From the NCBI RefSeq assembly GCF_014529625.1, contig NZ_CP076039.1, positions 3,782,001-3,846,000 on the forward strand: 64,000 nt of DNA. Direction: 5' to 3'. Shown here one piece after another: positions 8,554 through 22,494 of this stretch. The stretch is from Candidatus Pelagisphaera phototrophica (lineage in GTDB: Bacteria > Verrucomicrobiota > Verrucomicrobiia > Opitutales > Opitutaceae). The stretch's first letter is position 1. Every line of letters starts with the position of its first letter. Made by a program: the position numbers and the translations under genes. Under the pieces are notes generated by a model. The model saw only the letters and a list, made by a program, of their open reading frames with translations. It was not told where the DNA came from and made no database searches.

Positions 8554-8976
8554 TCAATCCATGTTCTCACGTACAACGAAACGTGTCTTAAATGGGAGTT
8601 TCGTATCAGCCAAGCGCATCGCCTCACGAGCGATCGAAAGCGAAACCCCTGCTAGTTCGAACAATATCAAGCCAGGTTTAACGACCGCTACATAGTGATC
8701 AACAGGTCCCTTTCCTTTACCCATACGAGTTTCGAGAGGCTTCTTTGTGATCGGCTTGTGAGGGAATACTCGTATCCAGAGCTTTCCTTTACGTTTCATG
8801 TGACGCGTGATGGCGACACGAGCGGCTTCGATCTGATTACCGGTGAAATATCCACGACCCAACGCCTGAATGGCATAGTCGCCAAACGCCATAGAGTCGC
8901 CGCCCTTTGCGTTGCCGCGCATGCGGCCCTTCATGGACTTCCGGTATTTTGTACGTGATGGAGTGAGTGCTGGCAT
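8554..8976 (-). CDS. rplP: 50S ribosomal protein L16
   Basis: The product is 140 aa, normal for L16, which helps shape the A-site and peptidyl-transferase region. It begins [20 protein letters not shown] and contains [40 protein letters not shown] and [18 protein letters not shown]. The conserved arginine region targeted by the ribosomal oxygenase in other bacteria is present. Confidence 0.97.
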   Translation of the reverse strand: MPALTPSRTKYRKSMKGRMRGNAKGGDSMAFGDYAIQALGRGYFTGNQIEAARVAITRHMKRKGKLWIRVFPHKPITKKPLETRMGKGKGPVDHYVAVVKPGLILFELAGVSLSIAREAMRLADTKLPFKTRFVVRENMD

Positions 8977-8993
8977 AGCTCAGTTTGAGATGT

Positions 8994-9620
8994 TTATTGT
9001 TCGTCCTTTTTGAAAACCCAGCACTTAACGCCAATAATGCCGTATACTGTTCTGGCTTCTGATGTACCGTAATCAATTTCTTCGCGCAATGTATGGAGAG
9101 GTACACTACCTTGGCGCTGAACTTCGGTACGAGCGATGTCCGCACCACCGAGTCTTCCACCGACCTGTACCTTAATGCCCTCCGCGCCTAGACTCATAGC
9201 GATTTGAACCGCCTTCTTCATAGCGCGCCTGAAGGAGATACGGCGTTCCAGCTGAAGAGCAACATTGTCCGCGACCAGTTTTGCTTCGAGCTCGGGCTTC
9301 TTTACCTCCTGAATATCGAGAAGGATCTCCCTACCCGTCATCACAGCTAGCTCTTCCTTTATCTTTTCGATCTCTTGGCCCTTCCGGCCGATAACGATCC
9401 CTGGACGAGCAGTGAAAATCTTAACACGGACCCGGGAAGACGCCCGTTCAATGAAGATACGAGGTACGGAAGCGTACTTCAGCTTCTCCATCAATTTCTC
9501 ACGAATGATGTAGTCCTCGTGTAGTGTCTTCGCGAATTCGTTCTTGGGTGCAAACCAACGTGATTGCCAGTTGCGATTAACTGCGAGACGAAAACCTATC
9601 GGATTTGTTTTTTGACCCAT
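8994..9620 (-). CDS. rpsC: 30S ribosomal protein S3
   Basis: The product is 208 aa. S3 lines the mRNA entry channel. It begins [20 protein letters not shown], has the KH domain with the GxxG loop ([20 protein letters not shown]) and the C-terminal motif [20 protein letters not shown]. It lacks the extra C-terminal tail of proteobacterial S3 and ends soon after the core fold ([16 protein letters not shown]). Confidence 0.97.
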   Translation of the reverse strand: MGQKTNPIGFRLAVNRNWQSRWFAPKNEFAKTLHEDYIIREKLMEKLKYASVPRIFIERASSRVRVKIFTARPGIVIGRKGQEIEKIKEELAVMTGREILLDIQEVKKPELEAKLVADNVALQLERRISFRRAMKKAVQIAMSLGAEGIKVQVGGRLGGADIARTEVQRQGSVPLHTLREEIDYGTSEARTVYGIIGVKCWVFKKDEQ

Positions 9621-9630
9621 ATGTCTGAAA

Positions 9631-9969
9631 TTAGTTAGCGTTGTCGGTTAGTACGATGCGGATATGCGACATGCGCTTCTTTCGTTTGGCAACCCCACCT
9701 CGAGCAGCTGCTTTGAAACGTTTAAGAGCCGGACCCATTTCGATGATCGCCTTATCAACGGTCAGATTGTCCGCAGACAAGTCGTGGTTGTTTTCAGCGT
9801 TCGCAATTGCTGATTGCAATGTCTTTGAAATCAGTGCCGCAGACTTTCGTGGAATAAACTTCAGCAGGTCGAGAGCTGCCGTGGCCTGTTTGCCGCGAAT
9901 GGCACGAGCTACCTCGTTCACCTTTTTCGGTGACATGCGTGCGTATTTGGTTAGCGCTTGTACTTCCAT
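9631..9969 (-). CDS. rplV: 50S ribosomal protein L22
   Basis: The product is 112 aa, the family norm, starting [21 protein letters not shown]22 lines the nascent-peptide tunnel; the extended beta hairpin region ([20 protein letters not shown]) is intact. The frame is open for 61 codons upstream, but those overlap rpsS and have no L22 similarity. A strong Shine-Dalgarno (GGGAGGT) ends 7 bases before the ATG at 9969 and decides the start. Confidence 0.97.
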   Translation of the reverse strand: MEVQALTKYARMSPKKVNEVARAIRGKQATAALDLLKFIPRKSAALISKTLQSAIANAENNHDLSADNLTVDKAIIEMGPALKRFKAAARGGVAKRKKRMSHIRIVLTDNAN

Positions 9970-9986
9970 TATATTACCTCCCTTGA

Positions 9987-10250
9987 TTATTTGCTGCCAC
10001 CGTGAGCCTTGAACATGCAGGACTGGGAGAACTCGCCGAGCTTGTGTCCCACCATGTTTTCCGTGACGTAGACGGGGATGAATGCCTTCCCGTTGTGTAC
10101 AGCAAAATTTAGACCCACGAAATCGGGTGTGATTGTAGAACGACGTGACCAAGTCTGAATTGGTTTGCGGTCATCCTTTCCCTTGGCGACCATGACCTTG
10201 TCTTCGAGGCTTGGGTCGATGAAATATCCTTTTTTAGCTGAACGAGCCAT
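9987..10250 (-). CDS. rpsS: 30S ribosomal protein S19
   Basis: The product is 87 aa, normal for S19 of the 30S head. It begins [20 protein letters not shown] and contains [40 protein letters not shown] and [17 protein letters not shown], the full signature. It follows rplB after 20 bp. Confidence 0.98.
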   Translation of the reverse strand: MARSAKKGYFIDPSLEDKVMVAKGKDDRKPIQTWSRRSTITPDFVGLNFAVHNGKAFIPVYVTENMVGHKLGEFSQSCMFKAHGGSK

Positions 10251-10270
10251 TATCTATATCGTAATAAAAA

Positions 10271-11122
10271 TTATCGTTTGAACTTGCGACCATTGCGACG
10301 GACCAAGATGAGACTGTTACTTTCTTTAGACTTGCGACGAGTGGGAAAACCCTTCGCTAACTGACCCCAAGGAGAAACGAGCATCTGGCGACCACCGCCA
10401 CCTTTACTCTTTGCTTCACCCCCACCATTGGGATGGTCCACCGGATTCATAACAACACCCCGAACCCGAGGACGCTTGCCCTTCCAACGGTTACGTCCCG
10501 CCTTTCCAATGACTACCTTTGAGTGCTCGGCGTTACTGACAGATCCAATAGTCGCGAGGCACTTCTTGCTCACCAAACGAATTTCACCCGAGGGCATTTT
10601 CAATTGAGCGTGACTCCCTTCAATATTAATCAGTTCGAGAGAATTGCCTGCTGAACGAGCGAGTTGGGCCCCTTTACCAGGAAGTAGTTCTACAGCGTGA
10701 AGGCGAGTCGAGGGAGGAATGAATTCCAGTGGCATGGTATTGCCAATATCAAAGCTGATCATATTCTGCGACGAAAAAATCTTGTCACCCACCTTCAATC
10801 CCTCAGGAGCTATGATGTATCGCTTTTCACCATCCGCATAGGCGACCAGAGCAATGTGAGACGTCCGGCCTGGATCGTATTCGATCGCCTGTACATTTGC
10901 GGGGATGTCGAATTTGTTGCGTCGAAAGTCCACGATTCTACGCAATCGCTTATGCCCACCTCCACGGCGGCGTGATGTCACGCGTCCGTAGCAATTGCGT
11001 CCCGCAGACTTGCTGTAAGAAGTAGTAAGCTTTTTCTCCGGACGCTTCTGCGTAATGTCTCTCTTCTGGAGCTCCGCAAAACGCAGAGACGGAGTGGTTG
11101 GTCTAAAACTTATAATAGCCAT
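10271..11122 (-). CDS. rplB: 50S ribosomal protein L2
   Basis: The product is 283 aa, slightly longer than the usual 275. L2 is needed for subunit association and peptidyl-transferase activity. The conserved active-region motif VRGVVMNPVDHPNGGGEAKS and the histidine within it are present, as are RKTGRNCYGRVTSRRRGGGH-like N-terminal residues (here SAGRNCYGRVTSRRRGGGHK) and the C-terminal PTRRKSKESNSLILVRRNGR. Confidence 0.98.
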   Translation of the reverse strand: MAIISFRPTTPSLRFAELQKRDITQKRPEKKLTTSYSKSAGRNCYGRVTSRRRGGGHKRLRRIVDFRRNKFDIPANVQAIEYDPGRTSHIALVAYADGEKRYIIAPEGLKVGDKIFSSQNMISFDIGNTMPLEFIPPSTRLHAVELLPGKGAQLARSAGNSLELINIEGSHAQLKMPSGEIRLVSKKCLATIGSVSNAEHSKVVIGKAGRNRWKGKRPRVRGVVMNPVDHPNGGGEAKSKGGGGRQMLVSPWGQLAKGFPTRRKSKESNSLILVRRNGRKFKR

Positions 11123-11140
11123 TATATGTATCCCCTTCGT

Positions 11141-11428
11141 TTATACGATTTCGATCGTATCACCTGTCTTCAAAGTGATGATCGCCTTCTTATAGTCGGA
11201 TTTATAGTTAGAGCGACCAGTCTTCCGGTTACGGGCCGGCTTGCCTTTTTGATTAATAACATTCACACGCGTCACCGAAACATCGAACACCTTTTCGACC
11301 GCGGCTTTAATAGCGTACTTGTTAGCGTCTTTGAATACCTCAAACGTGTACTGACCCACTTCAGCTGACTGGAGATTGGACTTCTCAGTCAAACGAAGAG
11401 ATTTTAAGATTTCGTCTGCTTGAATCAT
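11141..11428 (-). CDS. rplW: 50S ribosomal protein L23
   Basis: The product is 95 aa. L23 forms the exit-tunnel docking site for SRP and trigger factor. The motifs LTEKSNLQSAEVGQYTFEVF, then YAIKAAVEKVFDVSVTRVNV are typical. Its ATG overlaps the rplD stop codon in an ATGA arrangement (11425-11428), which implies translational coupling. Confidence 0.97.
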   Translation of the reverse strand: MIQADEILKSLRLTEKSNLQSAEVGQYTFEVFKDANKYAIKAAVEKVFDVSVTRVNVINQKGKPARNRKTGRSNYKSDYKKAIITLKTGDTIEIV

Positions 11429-12057
11429 TTCGAGCCTCCTTTCGAGCGGCCAAGAAGTACTTCCATCGCTTGACGCGTTACAACAATTGTTTGGAAATCT
11501 GCGAGATCGGTAACGCTTACAATCGCAGCCTCCTCAAGGATCACTCCACGCAAATTGCGTAGCGCTAACATTGAGGTATCGCTGAATTCCTTGTCTACCA
11601 CGAGAACGTTTCCTTCCGGGGCGATGCCTCGGATGACACCGGATGCCACACTCGTTTTCGCGGGAGCGATATCGAGGGCATCCACTACAACCAACGAGCC
11701 ATCACTCGCACGTTCAAACAACGCTCGATTAAAGGCGAGCTGACGAACCTTCTTGTTAATCTTCTTGGAGTAGTCACGTGGTTTCGGGCCGAATACGACC
11801 CCACCTCCAACCCATATCGGGGAGCGGCTACTTCCTGCACGGGCACGACCCGTTCCTTTTTGGCGCCATGGCTTCTTGCCACCGCCCCGAACCTCGCCAC
11901 GCGTTTTTGTATTCGCACTGCCTTGGCGAATATTGGCCGCTTGCGCGACGACTACTTCCTTCACTGCCTGGAGACCTTTACCGTCTTCGAAAACAGGGAT
12001 ATCGAAATCACCTTCTCCGTTCGCGGAGCCATCGTTGTTAAATACTTTCAACTTCAT
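11425..12057 (-). CDS. rplD: 50S ribosomal protein L4
   Basis: The product is 210 aa. L4 reaches into the exit tunnel and in E. coli also autoregulates the S10 operon. The tunnel loop is recognisable (TKTRGEVRGGGKKPWRQKGT, then GRARAGSSRSPIWVGGGVVF), followed by KPRDYSKKINKKVRQLAFNR. An upstream TTG would add two residues; I prefer the ATG at 12057 (MKLKVFNNDG). It overlaps rplW by four bases. Confidence 0.97.
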   Translation of the reverse strand: MKLKVFNNDGSANGEGDFDIPVFEDGKGLQAVKEVVVAQAANIRQGSANTKTRGEVRGGGKKPWRQKGTGRARAGSSRSPIWVGGGVVFGPKPRDYSKKINKKVRQLAFNRALFERASDGSLVVVDALDIAPAKTSVASGVIRGIAPEGNVLVVDKEFSDTSMLALRNLRGVILEEAAIVSVTDLADFQTIVVTRQAMEVLLGRSKGGSK

Positions 12058-12078
12058 GATCAATCAGTACTTCCCGCT

Positions 12079-12708
12079 TTATTTACCCTTAATCGCACTG
12101 CGAACGAGAATCGTGTCGCCATTGGCTCCAGGAATTCCGCCCTTTACGAGAATGAGGTTCTTTTCTGGATCGATCTTAACGACCTTCAGATTCTGAACCG
12201 TGCGCTGCCTTCCGCCCATGCGGCCCGGCATTTTTTGGTTTTTGAATACGTGACCCGGCCATTGGCAAAGGCCAATCGATCCGATACGACGGTGAAACAT
12301 AGAGCCGTGAGAAGCAGGTCCCCCTTTAACGTTGAAGCGCTTCATTACACCTTGGAATCCACGGCCTTTAGTAATTCCGATGATGTCGATCTTCTGGCCC
12401 TCTTCGAATTTCGTTACGTCGAGCACATCGCCAGAATTGTATTCCGGAGCGCTATCACAGCGTACCTCGCGAATGGCTCGTGGCGTGGCGGCACCGTTTT
12501 TCTTGGCATGTTTTTGCTCTGCCTTGCTCGCTCGCTTCTCCTTTTTGGTTTCGTAGCCGATCTGAATGGCATTGTATCCATCCGTTTCCACTGTCTTCAC
12601 CTGAAGAACAGGGCAAGGGCCTGCTTGAATCACTGTGACGGGAACTTGGACCGTTCCGTCATACAGTTGAGTCATGCCCAATTTTTTGCCTAAGAGTGTG
12701 TAGTTCAT
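12079..12708 (-). CDS. rplC: 50S ribosomal protein L3
   Basis: The product is 209 aa, normal for L3, an early 23S binder beside the peptidyl-transferase centre. It starts MNYTLLGKKLGMTQLYDG at 12708; the frame is open a little further but without similarity. The signature GRGFQGVMKRFNVKGGPASH, then GSMFHRRIGSIG and PGRMGGRQRTVQNLKVVKID is complete. The glutamine methylated by PrmB in other bacteria lies in the equivalent loop. Confidence 0.97.
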   Translation of the reverse strand: MNYTLLGKKLGMTQLYDGTVQVPVTVIQAGPCPVLQVKTVETDGYNAIQIGYETKKEKRASKAEQKHAKKNGAATPRAIREVRCDSAPEYNSGDVLDVTKFEEGQKIDIIGITKGRGFQGVMKRFNVKGGPASHGSMFHRRIGSIGLCQWPGHVFKNQKMPGRMGGRQRTVQNLKVVKIDPEKNLILVKGGIPGANGDTILVRSAIKGK

Positions 12709-12803
12709 ATTTCTAAGAGGTAGGTGGAGCATCTGCTCCGTTTTACTAGACCCACGTTAGCACCGGCAAATGCCAGCGAAAGTGTGATGCTGTATCCGTT
12801 GAT

Positions 12804-13112
12804 TTATACGTTAATGGTAATGTCCACTCCTGATGGAAGATTCAGCTTTTTAAGTTCGTCGACCGTTTGAGCAGTGGGCTCGATAATGTCCAACAAACGT
12901 TTGTGCGTACGGATTTCAAATTGCTCCATAGATTTCTTATCTACGTGAGGCGACTTGTTCACGGTGACTTTCTCGATGCGCGTCGGCAACGGTACAGGAC
13001 CGGAAACACGAGCGCCCGAGCGCTTGGCGGTATCCACAATCTCGGATGCGGACTGATCGATCACTCGATAGTCAAATCCTTGAAGTCTGATGCGTATTTT
13101 TTGTCCAGTCAT
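12804..13112 (-). CDS. rpsJ: 30S ribosomal protein S10 (NusE)
   Basis: The product is 102 aa. S10 acts in the 30S head and also as NusE in antitermination complexes with NusB and NusG. It begins [20 protein letters not shown] and has the signature [20 protein letters not shown], then [20 protein letters not shown]. The 95-bp gap to rplC is the place where many species carry an S10 leader, but I see no strong hairpin there. Confidence 0.98.
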   Translation of the reverse strand: MTGQKIRIRLQGFDYRVIDQSASEIVDTAKRSGARVSGPVPLPTRIEKVTVNKSPHVDKKSMEQFEIRTHKRLLDIIEPTAQTVDELKKLNLPSGVDITINV

Positions 13113-13142
13113 GAAATTTCGGTTATTAAAATTCTTATGTCC

Positions 13143-15287
13143 CTATCTGGATGGGTCTTCGGTAAGCCTAGCGAGCACATTCGGTGGTACTTGCTCAAAG
13201 TGAGAGGTTTCCATGGAGTAACTAGCCCGTCCCTTTGAGAGTGAACGAACATCGGTTGAGTAACCAAACATGGTTTCGAGAGGTACAGCCGCATTGACGA
13301 TAGCCAAATCGTTCTTCGACTCCATATTTTGGATATGTCCACGTCGTCGATTCAGGTCGCCGATCACATCACCCTGATACTCATCTGGAGTCGAAACCTC
13401 CACTTTCATGATCGGTTCGAGGAGAATTGGGCCGGCGTTTTTCATCGCTTCCTTAAAAGCAAAGATACCCGCCATTTTAAATGCGATCTCAGATGAGTCC
13501 ACTTCATGAAACGAGCCGTCGATAATACGAGCTCTCCAATCGACTGCGGGGTATCCTGCAACCACACCATTGTTCGCTGCCTCTTTGATTCCGTCTTCGG
13601 TCGGTTTAATGAACTCTCTCGGAATGACGCCGCCCACAATTTCGTTAACCACTTCAAACCCTTTTCCCGTTTCTCGAGGCTCGAGTTTGATGACCACATG
13701 ACCATATTGGCCGCGTCCTCCTGATTGGCGTATAAACTTTCCCTCTCCCTCGGCGAAGCTAGAAATGGTTTCCCGATAGGCGATCTGAGGCTTTCCAGAC
13801 TGGGCCTTGACTTTAAACTCACGGAAGAGCCGGTCCCTAATGATCTCCAAGTGGAGCTCGCCCATACCCGAAATGATTGTTTGGCCGGTTTCCTGATCGG
13901 TCTTCACAACAAAAGTCGGGTCTTCTTCTGACAACCTCGCCAATCCGACAGAAAGTTTTTCCTGGTCCGCGGATGTTGCTGGCTCAATCGTCATCGAAAT
14001 GACAGGGTCCGGAAATGACGGCGGCTCGAGAGCCACATCGAGGTTTTTCGAAGTAAAGGTGTCACCCGTCCAAACATTCTTCAATCCGATCGCTGCACAG
14101 ATGTCTCCTGAACGAACACAATCCACATCATCACGGCTATCCGCCTTCATTATTAGGAGACGGCTTACTCGCTCCGATTTCCGAGTGCGAGGATTGTAAA
14201 GGATGTCCCCTTTCTTGATCGTCCCGCTATAAATACGAATGAATACGAGCTTTCCCACGTAGGGATCGCTCCAAAGCTTGAAAGCGAGTGCCGCTGAGGG
14301 ACCGTTGTCGTCAGGCTCGATAGAAACGGGCCTCTCCTTACCGTCTTGACCCTTAATAGGAGGCATGTCGATCGGGTTGGGCAGGTAGTTTACAACCGTA
14401 TCCAACATGCTCTGAACGCCTTTGTTTTTGAAAGCAGAACCGGGAATAACTCCCACAAAATTCAAAGATAGCGTCGCCTTCCGAATCGCTAAGACCAACT
14501 CGTGCTCGTCGATCTCTCCACCATTTAAATACTTTTCGGCAAGGGTGTCATCAAAGTCCGCGACTGCTTCGATCAGCGATTCCCGTAATTCCGTCGCTTC
14601 GCGAGCCATATCTCCCGGAATTTCACACTCGATCACGCTAACGCCCATCGCGTCTGACTCATCGAATTGAAAGGCCTTTTGGCAAACAAGATCAATCAGC
14701 CCCGTAAAGTGCTCCTCTGAACCGATATTGAGAAAAAGCGGGTGAGCATTCGCACCTAGCTTGGAACGCATATCCTCAACGACCCCGAGGAAATTTGCCC
14801 CGGTGCGATCCATTTTGTTCACAAACGCAATCCGCGGAACATGGTACTTGTCGGCTTGGCGCCAAACTGTCTCCGATTGGGGCTGGACTCCAGCGACCGC
14901 ACAGAATACCGCAACCGCTCCATCGAGTACACGCAATGAGCGTTCAACTTCAGCTGTGAAGTCGACGTGGCCGGGAGTATCTATGATGTTTATCTGGTGA
15001 TTGATCCCAGAGAACGGGCCGGATCGGCCTTCCCAGTTACAAGATATCGCAGCGGAAGTGATCGTAATACCGCGCTCACGTTCTTGTTCCATAAAGTCCG
15101 TGACGGCATTACCGTCATGGACTTCTCCTACCTTGTGAACGACTCCTGTATAATAGAGAATACGCTCAGTCGTGGTTGTCTTACCCGCATCGATATGCGC
15201 CGCAATACCTATATTGCGTGTCCACTCCATTGGCACTGGACGTCCAGAGCCATTTTTCGTGGAAATATCTGAGGGAGCTTCAACCAT
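13143..15287 (-). CDS. fusA: Elongation factor G
   Basis: The product is 714 aa. EF-G is the GTPase that translocates tRNA and mRNA and acts in ribosome recycling. The G1 motif [16 protein letters not shown] is at about residues 29-44, the switch region [17 protein letters not shown] follows, and [20 protein letters not shown] and [12 protein letters not shown] complete the G domain. The C-terminal domain IV and V motifs ([20 protein letters not shown], then [20 protein letters not shown]) are intact. The ATG at 15287 gives [10 protein letters not shown]; a TTG eight codons upstream is possible but less likely. It lies 30 bp after rpsG in the str operon. No tuf gene follows it; the window's only tuf lies upstream of secE. 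Confidence 0.97.
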   Translation of the reverse strand: MVEAPSDISTKNGSGRPVPMEWTRNIGIAAHIDAGKTTTTERILYYTGVVHKVGEVHDGNAVTDFMEQERERGITITSAAISCNWEGRSGPFSGINHQINIIDTPGHVDFTAEVERSLRVLDGAVAVFCAVAGVQPQSETVWRQADKYHVPRIAFVNKMDRTGANFLGVVEDMRSKLGANAHPLFLNIGSEEHFTGLIDLVCQKAFQFDESDAMGVSVIECEIPGDMAREATELRESLIEAVADFDDTLAEKYLNGGEIDEHELVLAIRKATLSLNFVGVIPGSAFKNKGVQSMLDTVVNYLPNPIDMPPIKGQDGKERPVSIEPDDNGPSAALAFKLWSDPYVGKLVFIRIYSGTIKKGDILYNPRTRKSERVSRLLIMKADSRDDVDCVRSGDICAAIGLKNVWTGDTFTSKNLDVALEPPSFPDPVISMTIEPATSADQEKLSVGLARLSEEDPTFVVKTDQETGQTIISGMGELHLEIIRDRLFREFKVKAQSGKPQIAYRETISSFAEGEGKFIRQSGGRGQYGHVVIKLEPRETGKGFEVVNEIVGGVIPREFIKPTEDGIKEAANNGVVAGYPAVDWRARIIDGSFHEVDSSEIAFKMAGIFAFKEAMKNAGPILLEPIMKVEVSTPDEYQGDVIGDLNRRRGHIQNMESKNDLAIVNAAVPLETMFGYSTDVRSLSKGRASYSMETSHFEQVPPNVLARLTEDPSR

Positions 15288-15317
15288 TTTACAAAGAACA
15301 TAAGGGAGCAAAATCGA

Positions 15318-15791
15318 TCACCAGCGAAGGTGGGCGAATGCACGATTAGACTGTGCCATCTTGTGTGTGTCTTCCTTTTTCTTAACAACCCCGCCTGTAT
15401 TATTATACGCGTCGATTATTTCATTCGCGAGCGCGTCCTTCATCGGGATGCCCTTACGGGCGGCGGCAGCATTTACCATCCATCGCATGGCAAGGGATTC
15501 TTGGCGCTCGAACGGGATTTCTAAAGGCACCTGGTAGGTGGCCCCTCCAACACGCCGGCTTTTCACCTCTAAACGAGGCCGTGAGTTTTCGAGAGCTCCC
15601 AAAAGTAGATCCACTGGATCACCCTTTTCGAGCTTTTCGCTCACTTTCTCAAACGCAGCGTATACGATGCGCTCAGCCAAAGTCTTTTTCCCGTCACGCA
15701 TGACGGTGTTCACTAGGTGACCCACCAGAGTGCTCCCATAACGGGAATCCGGTTTGGTTAGGCGTTTAACTGCTCTTCTACGACGTGACAT
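15318..15791 (-). CDS. rpsG: 30S ribosomal protein S7
   Basis: The product is 157 aa. S7 nucleates 30S head assembly and contacts the E-site. It begins [20 protein letters not shown] and contains [40 protein letters not shown] and the C-terminal helix [20 protein letters not shown]. It is flanked by rpsL (19 bp) and fusA in the str operon. Confidence 0.98.
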   Translation of the reverse strand: MSRRRRAVKRLTKPDSRYGSTLVGHLVNTVMRDGKKTLAERIVYAAFEKVSEKLEKGDPVDLLLGALENSRPRLEVKSRRVGGATYQVPLEIPFERQESLAMRWMVNAAAARKGIPMKDALANEIIDAYNNTGGVVKKKEDTHKMAQSNRAFAHLRW

Positions 15792-15810
15792 TATCTAAAT
15801 AATTGAATTC

Positions 15811-16185
15811 TTATGCCTTAGGGCGCTTGACGCCGTACTTTGACCGGCTGCGTCGACGCTTCTCCACACCCATTGCATCCAAGGTACCGCGAACGATGTG
15901 ATAACGCACACCCGGTAAGTCCTTCACACGGCCGCCCCGTACAAGAACGATGCTGTGCTCCTGAAGGCTGTGTCCTTCATCAGGAATGTAGGCGATGACT
16001 TCGATGCCATTGGTCAAGCGTACTTTCGCCACTTTTCGGATGGCCGAATTTGGCTTTTTCGGCGTACGCGTCATGACTTGTACGCAAACGCCGCGTCTAA
16101 ACGGATTTGAGTCAAGCGCGGGTGACTTAGACTTGGTCCGGGCCACCTTGCGGCCTTTTCTGACAAGTTGATTAATGGTTGGCAT
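15811..16185 (-). CDS. rpsL: 30S ribosomal protein S12
   Basis: The product is 124 aa, normal for S12 at the decoding centre. It starts [20 protein letters not shown]. The streptomycin-relevant lysines are wild type by sequence: [20 protein letters not shown] and the second loop [16 protein letters not shown]. It is the first gene of the str operon here and is divergent from the nucleosidase/radical-SAM pair at 16415. Confidence 0.98.
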   Translation of the reverse strand: MPTINQLVRKGRKVARTKSKSPALDSNPFRRGVCVQVMTRTPKKPNSAIRKVAKVRLTNGIEVIAYIPDEGHSLQEHSIVLVRGGRVKDLPGVRYHIVRGTLDAMGVEKRRRSRSKYGVKRPKA

Positions 16186-16212
16186 GATGAGAGATTTTTA
16201 GAAAGGAGCGTG

Positions 16213-16240
16213 AAGTTAGCTTAAGGCGTTACCTCGGCAA
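16213..16240 (-). promoter_or_regulatory. Possible promoter of the str operon
   Basis: On the minus strand a -35-like TTGCCG (16235-16240) and a -10-like TAACTT (16213-16218) are separated by 16 bp, 27 bp upstream of the rpsL start. Both hexamers match consensus at about four of six positions. The placement is sensible because rpsL opens a new transcription unit after the rpoC terminator and an inserted divergent gene pair. The match is weak. Confidence 0.3.
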
Positions 16241-16414
16241 GTATTTTCTGCCGAAAAACGAGTAAAAAGCATACCCTGCCAAAATTTGGCCTGATATGCT
16301 TGAAAATCGGGCGAGCCTCTTGAGGGAAACTCCATAGTTTATCAGCTTCGATAAAATTGAGAGTTTTGCGTATTGCCGATTCGTCCCAATGACATCAAGG
16401 TAAAAACGAAGAAT

Positions 16415-17236
16415 ATGGAACAATTCGTGCTCGCCCTTCATTGCGAAGCAAAACCGATCATCCAGCACTACCGCATGAAACTATGCGGCAAGCACGGTCA
16501 GGCCCAATTTTTCGAGGGCGAAACAGCTCGGCTGGCTGTGACTGGAGTTGGCTCGTTATCGAGCACGATCGCAACAACCGCAATGGGAGAAAGATTCCCT
16601 TCAAATGATTCAACCTGGCTGAATATCGGCATTTGCGGCGGGGAAGACTTAGCGATTGGCGAGGCATTCATCGGAAACAAGATCACTTCTGACTATTCAC
16701 GCGACGTATTCTATCCTCAACTTGTGGGAAAATCCCCTTGGCCTGGGATCGAAATCAAAACCCTAAATGCCCCATCGAACCGCTATGAAACCAATCGGGT
16801 GTTCGACATGGAGGCATTCGGCTTTTACACCGCCGCTCTAACATTCGCCTCTTCCGAACGCGTTCAGTGTATCAAGATCATTTCGGACAACTCTGATTCT
16901 CCCACAGGCGCTCATTTCAACAAGACGGAAATCTCAAGTCTGATTGCTTCACAGATCCCAAAAATCGATAGTTTTCTGGAGAATACAGGCTTTTCGAAAG
17001 CTGAATACTACATGAAAGGCTGGGCGAATGATCTGCTGACTACGGCGAAAACCCGCTATTCCTTTACGGAAACAGAGAGGCACCAATTATCCAGTCGGAT
17101 ACGCCAGTTGGATGCTCTCCTTGACCTAGAGGAAGGCCTATGCCTGCAGCTCCTCTTGAACAGCCCAAAGAAAGGCAAATTCCTCCAACAACTTCAGTTC
17201 AAAATCGACCAAGTGTCTCCACAGCGAGTCTGCTAA
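16415..17236 (+). CDS. MTA/SAH nucleosidase-like protein (nucleoside phosphorylase superfamily)
   Basis: The product is 273 aa from the ATG at 16415. The first roughly 170 residues resemble 5'-methylthioadenosine/S-adenosylhomocysteine nucleosidases. Glu11 sits in an N-terminal ALHCEAKP segment, Glu123 in the DMEAFGFY motif and Asp148 in KIISDNSD, matching the glutamate, second glutamate and aspartate of the MTAN active site. The remaining roughly 100 residues are a helical C-terminal extension not seen in ordinary MTAN. The stop codon overlaps the start of the radical SAM gene (TAATG, 17234-17238), so the two are coupled. Inference: the enzyme may cleave the 5'-deoxyadenosine or related nucleosides made by its partner. 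Substrate is unproven. Confidence 0.75.
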   Translation: MEQFVLALHCEAKPIIQHYRMKLCGKHGQAQFFEGETARLAVTGVGSLSSTIATTAMGERFPSNDSTWLNIGICGGEDLAIGEAFIGNKITSDYSRDVFYPQLVGKSPWPGIEIKTLNAPSNRYETNRVFDMEAFGFYTAALTFASSERVQCIKIISDNSDSPTGAHFNKTEISSLIASQIPKIDSFLENTGFSKAEYYMKGWANDLLTTAKTRYSFTETERHQLSSRIRQLDALLDLEEGLCLQLLLNSPKKGKFLQQLQFKIDQVSPQRVC

Positions 17237-18225
17237 TGTTTGATCGCATATACATAGAAGAAGCGGTTCAAAACCATCCGCGAACGCTGGAGATTCTAAA
17301 GCGCTACGATCGTGCCGAACGAATCGATTGTGGACGATACAGCGAGGTCTTTAATCCTAAGAGACAGAGCTTCCGTCTCCAAAAACAGAATCCGGCTCTC
17401 ATACTAGCGGCAAAGCACGGAAACCGAGTTCTCCCTACTCCACCCGAATACGGCCTTGGAGCTGACCAGCATTACTATTTTTCGCACATGCTTAATTGCC
17501 TGTACGATTGCCGCTACTGCTTCCTCCAAGGAATGTACCAATCGGCTAACTATGTTCTTTTCGTAAACTATGAGGATTTCGTAAATGAGATCAAAGCCAC
17601 TCTCGACGAGGATCCTTCCAAGCAGTGCTTCTTTTTTAGTGGATACGATTGTGACAGTCTGGCCATGGACAAGGTCACTGGTTTCACAAACGTTTTCCTT
17701 CCGTTCTTTGCCCAACACAAAAATGCTTGGCTAGAACTCCGCACAAAAAGCGTTAACATTTCTTCCCTTCTGGAACGAGAACCTATTCCAAATGTAGTAG
17801 CTGCTTACAGTTTAAACCCTGAACCAGTAGCGGATTCACTCGAACACAGAGCTCCCCTAATCAAGACACGTCTATCTGCGCTGAAAAAACTAGCTGAAGC
17901 AGGATGGGAAATTGGACTTCGTTTTGATCCGCTCATTCACTTCGAAAACGGTATTCAAAAATATAGCCAATTCATCGATCAGGTTTTCGATTCAGTTCCT
18001 CCCGTATACATCCACTCCGTAACGCTTGGAACCTTTCGTTCCCCCAAAAACGTCCTTAAAAAGATGGAGTCGCTGTATCCGAAAGAACCTTTGTTCATGG
18101 GCAATCTTCAACTAAAGAATGGAGCCATTGGCTACGAGGAAGCGATCGAACAAGCTCTATTCAGCAGCGTGGAAGAAAAGATTCTTCAATACATCCCCCC
18201 ATTTAAGTACTTTCCCTGCCAGTAG
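17236..18225 (+). CDS. Spore photoproduct lyase-family radical SAM protein
   Basis: The product is 329 aa from the ATG at 17236. The radical SAM cluster motif is C88-x3-C92-x2-C95 in NCLYDCRYCFLQG, the spacing of the superfamily. Upstream residues TPPEYGLGADQHYYFSHMLN match the lead-in of spore photoproduct lyase. Cys139, in SGYDCDSLAMDKVTG, falls where SPL has its hydrogen-donor cysteine. SPL reverses the thymine dimer found in spore DNA; no sporulation genes are seen here, so the substrate in this organism is unknown. It is translationally coupled to the nucleosidase-like gene and the pair is inserted between rpoC and rpsL on the opposite strand. Family assignment is firm, function is not. 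Confidence 0.82.
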   Translation: MFDRIYIEEAVQNHPRTLEILKRYDRAERIDCGRYSEVFNPKRQSFRLQKQNPALILAAKHGNRVLPTPPEYGLGADQHYYFSHMLNCLYDCRYCFLQGMYQSANYVLFVNYEDFVNEIKATLDEDPSKQCFFFSGYDCDSLAMDKVTGFTNVFLPFFAQHKNAWLELRTKSVNISSLLEREPIPNVVAAYSLNPEPVADSLEHRAPLIKTRLSALKKLAEAGWEIGLRFDPLIHFENGIQKYSQFIDQVFDSVPPVYIHSVTLGTFRSPKNVLKKMESLYPKEPLFMGNLQLKNGAIGYEEAIEQALFSSVEEKILQYIPPFKYFPCQ

Positions 18226-18264
18226 GATGCCTAGTTCGAGAAATTGAACGCCGGTATCTCCAGA

Positions 18265-18295
18265 ACAAAAAAGCCGCGACACTCGGTCGCGGCTT
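18265..18295 (-). terminator. Intrinsic terminator after rpoC
   Basis: AAGCCGCGAC (18271-18280) and GTCGCGGCTT (18286-18295) form a perfect 10-bp GC-rich stem with a 5-base loop. On the minus strand the stem runs into a T-tract (18265-18272), 27 bp downstream of the rpoC stop codon. It closes the rpoBC transcript and separates it from rpsL. The plus strand side lacks a T-run, so it probably does not end the radical SAM transcript efficiently. Confidence 0.9.
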
Positions 18296-18321
18296 GAAAG
18301 TTTATCTTCGTTCTCGAGAAG

Positions 18322-22470
<4,149 letters not shown>

Positions 22471-22494
22471 TATTTGTTCCTAGTTAAATTTATT

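Noticed and set aside
9631-10152. Long L22 frame with 61 extra residues
   Set aside because: It overlaps rpsS; a strong GGGAGGT ribosome-binding site supports the start at 9969.
11860-12693. Plus-strand 277-codon frame across rplD and rplC
   Set aside because: Fully antisense to two certain ribosomal genes, no recognisable motifs, no ribosome-binding site.
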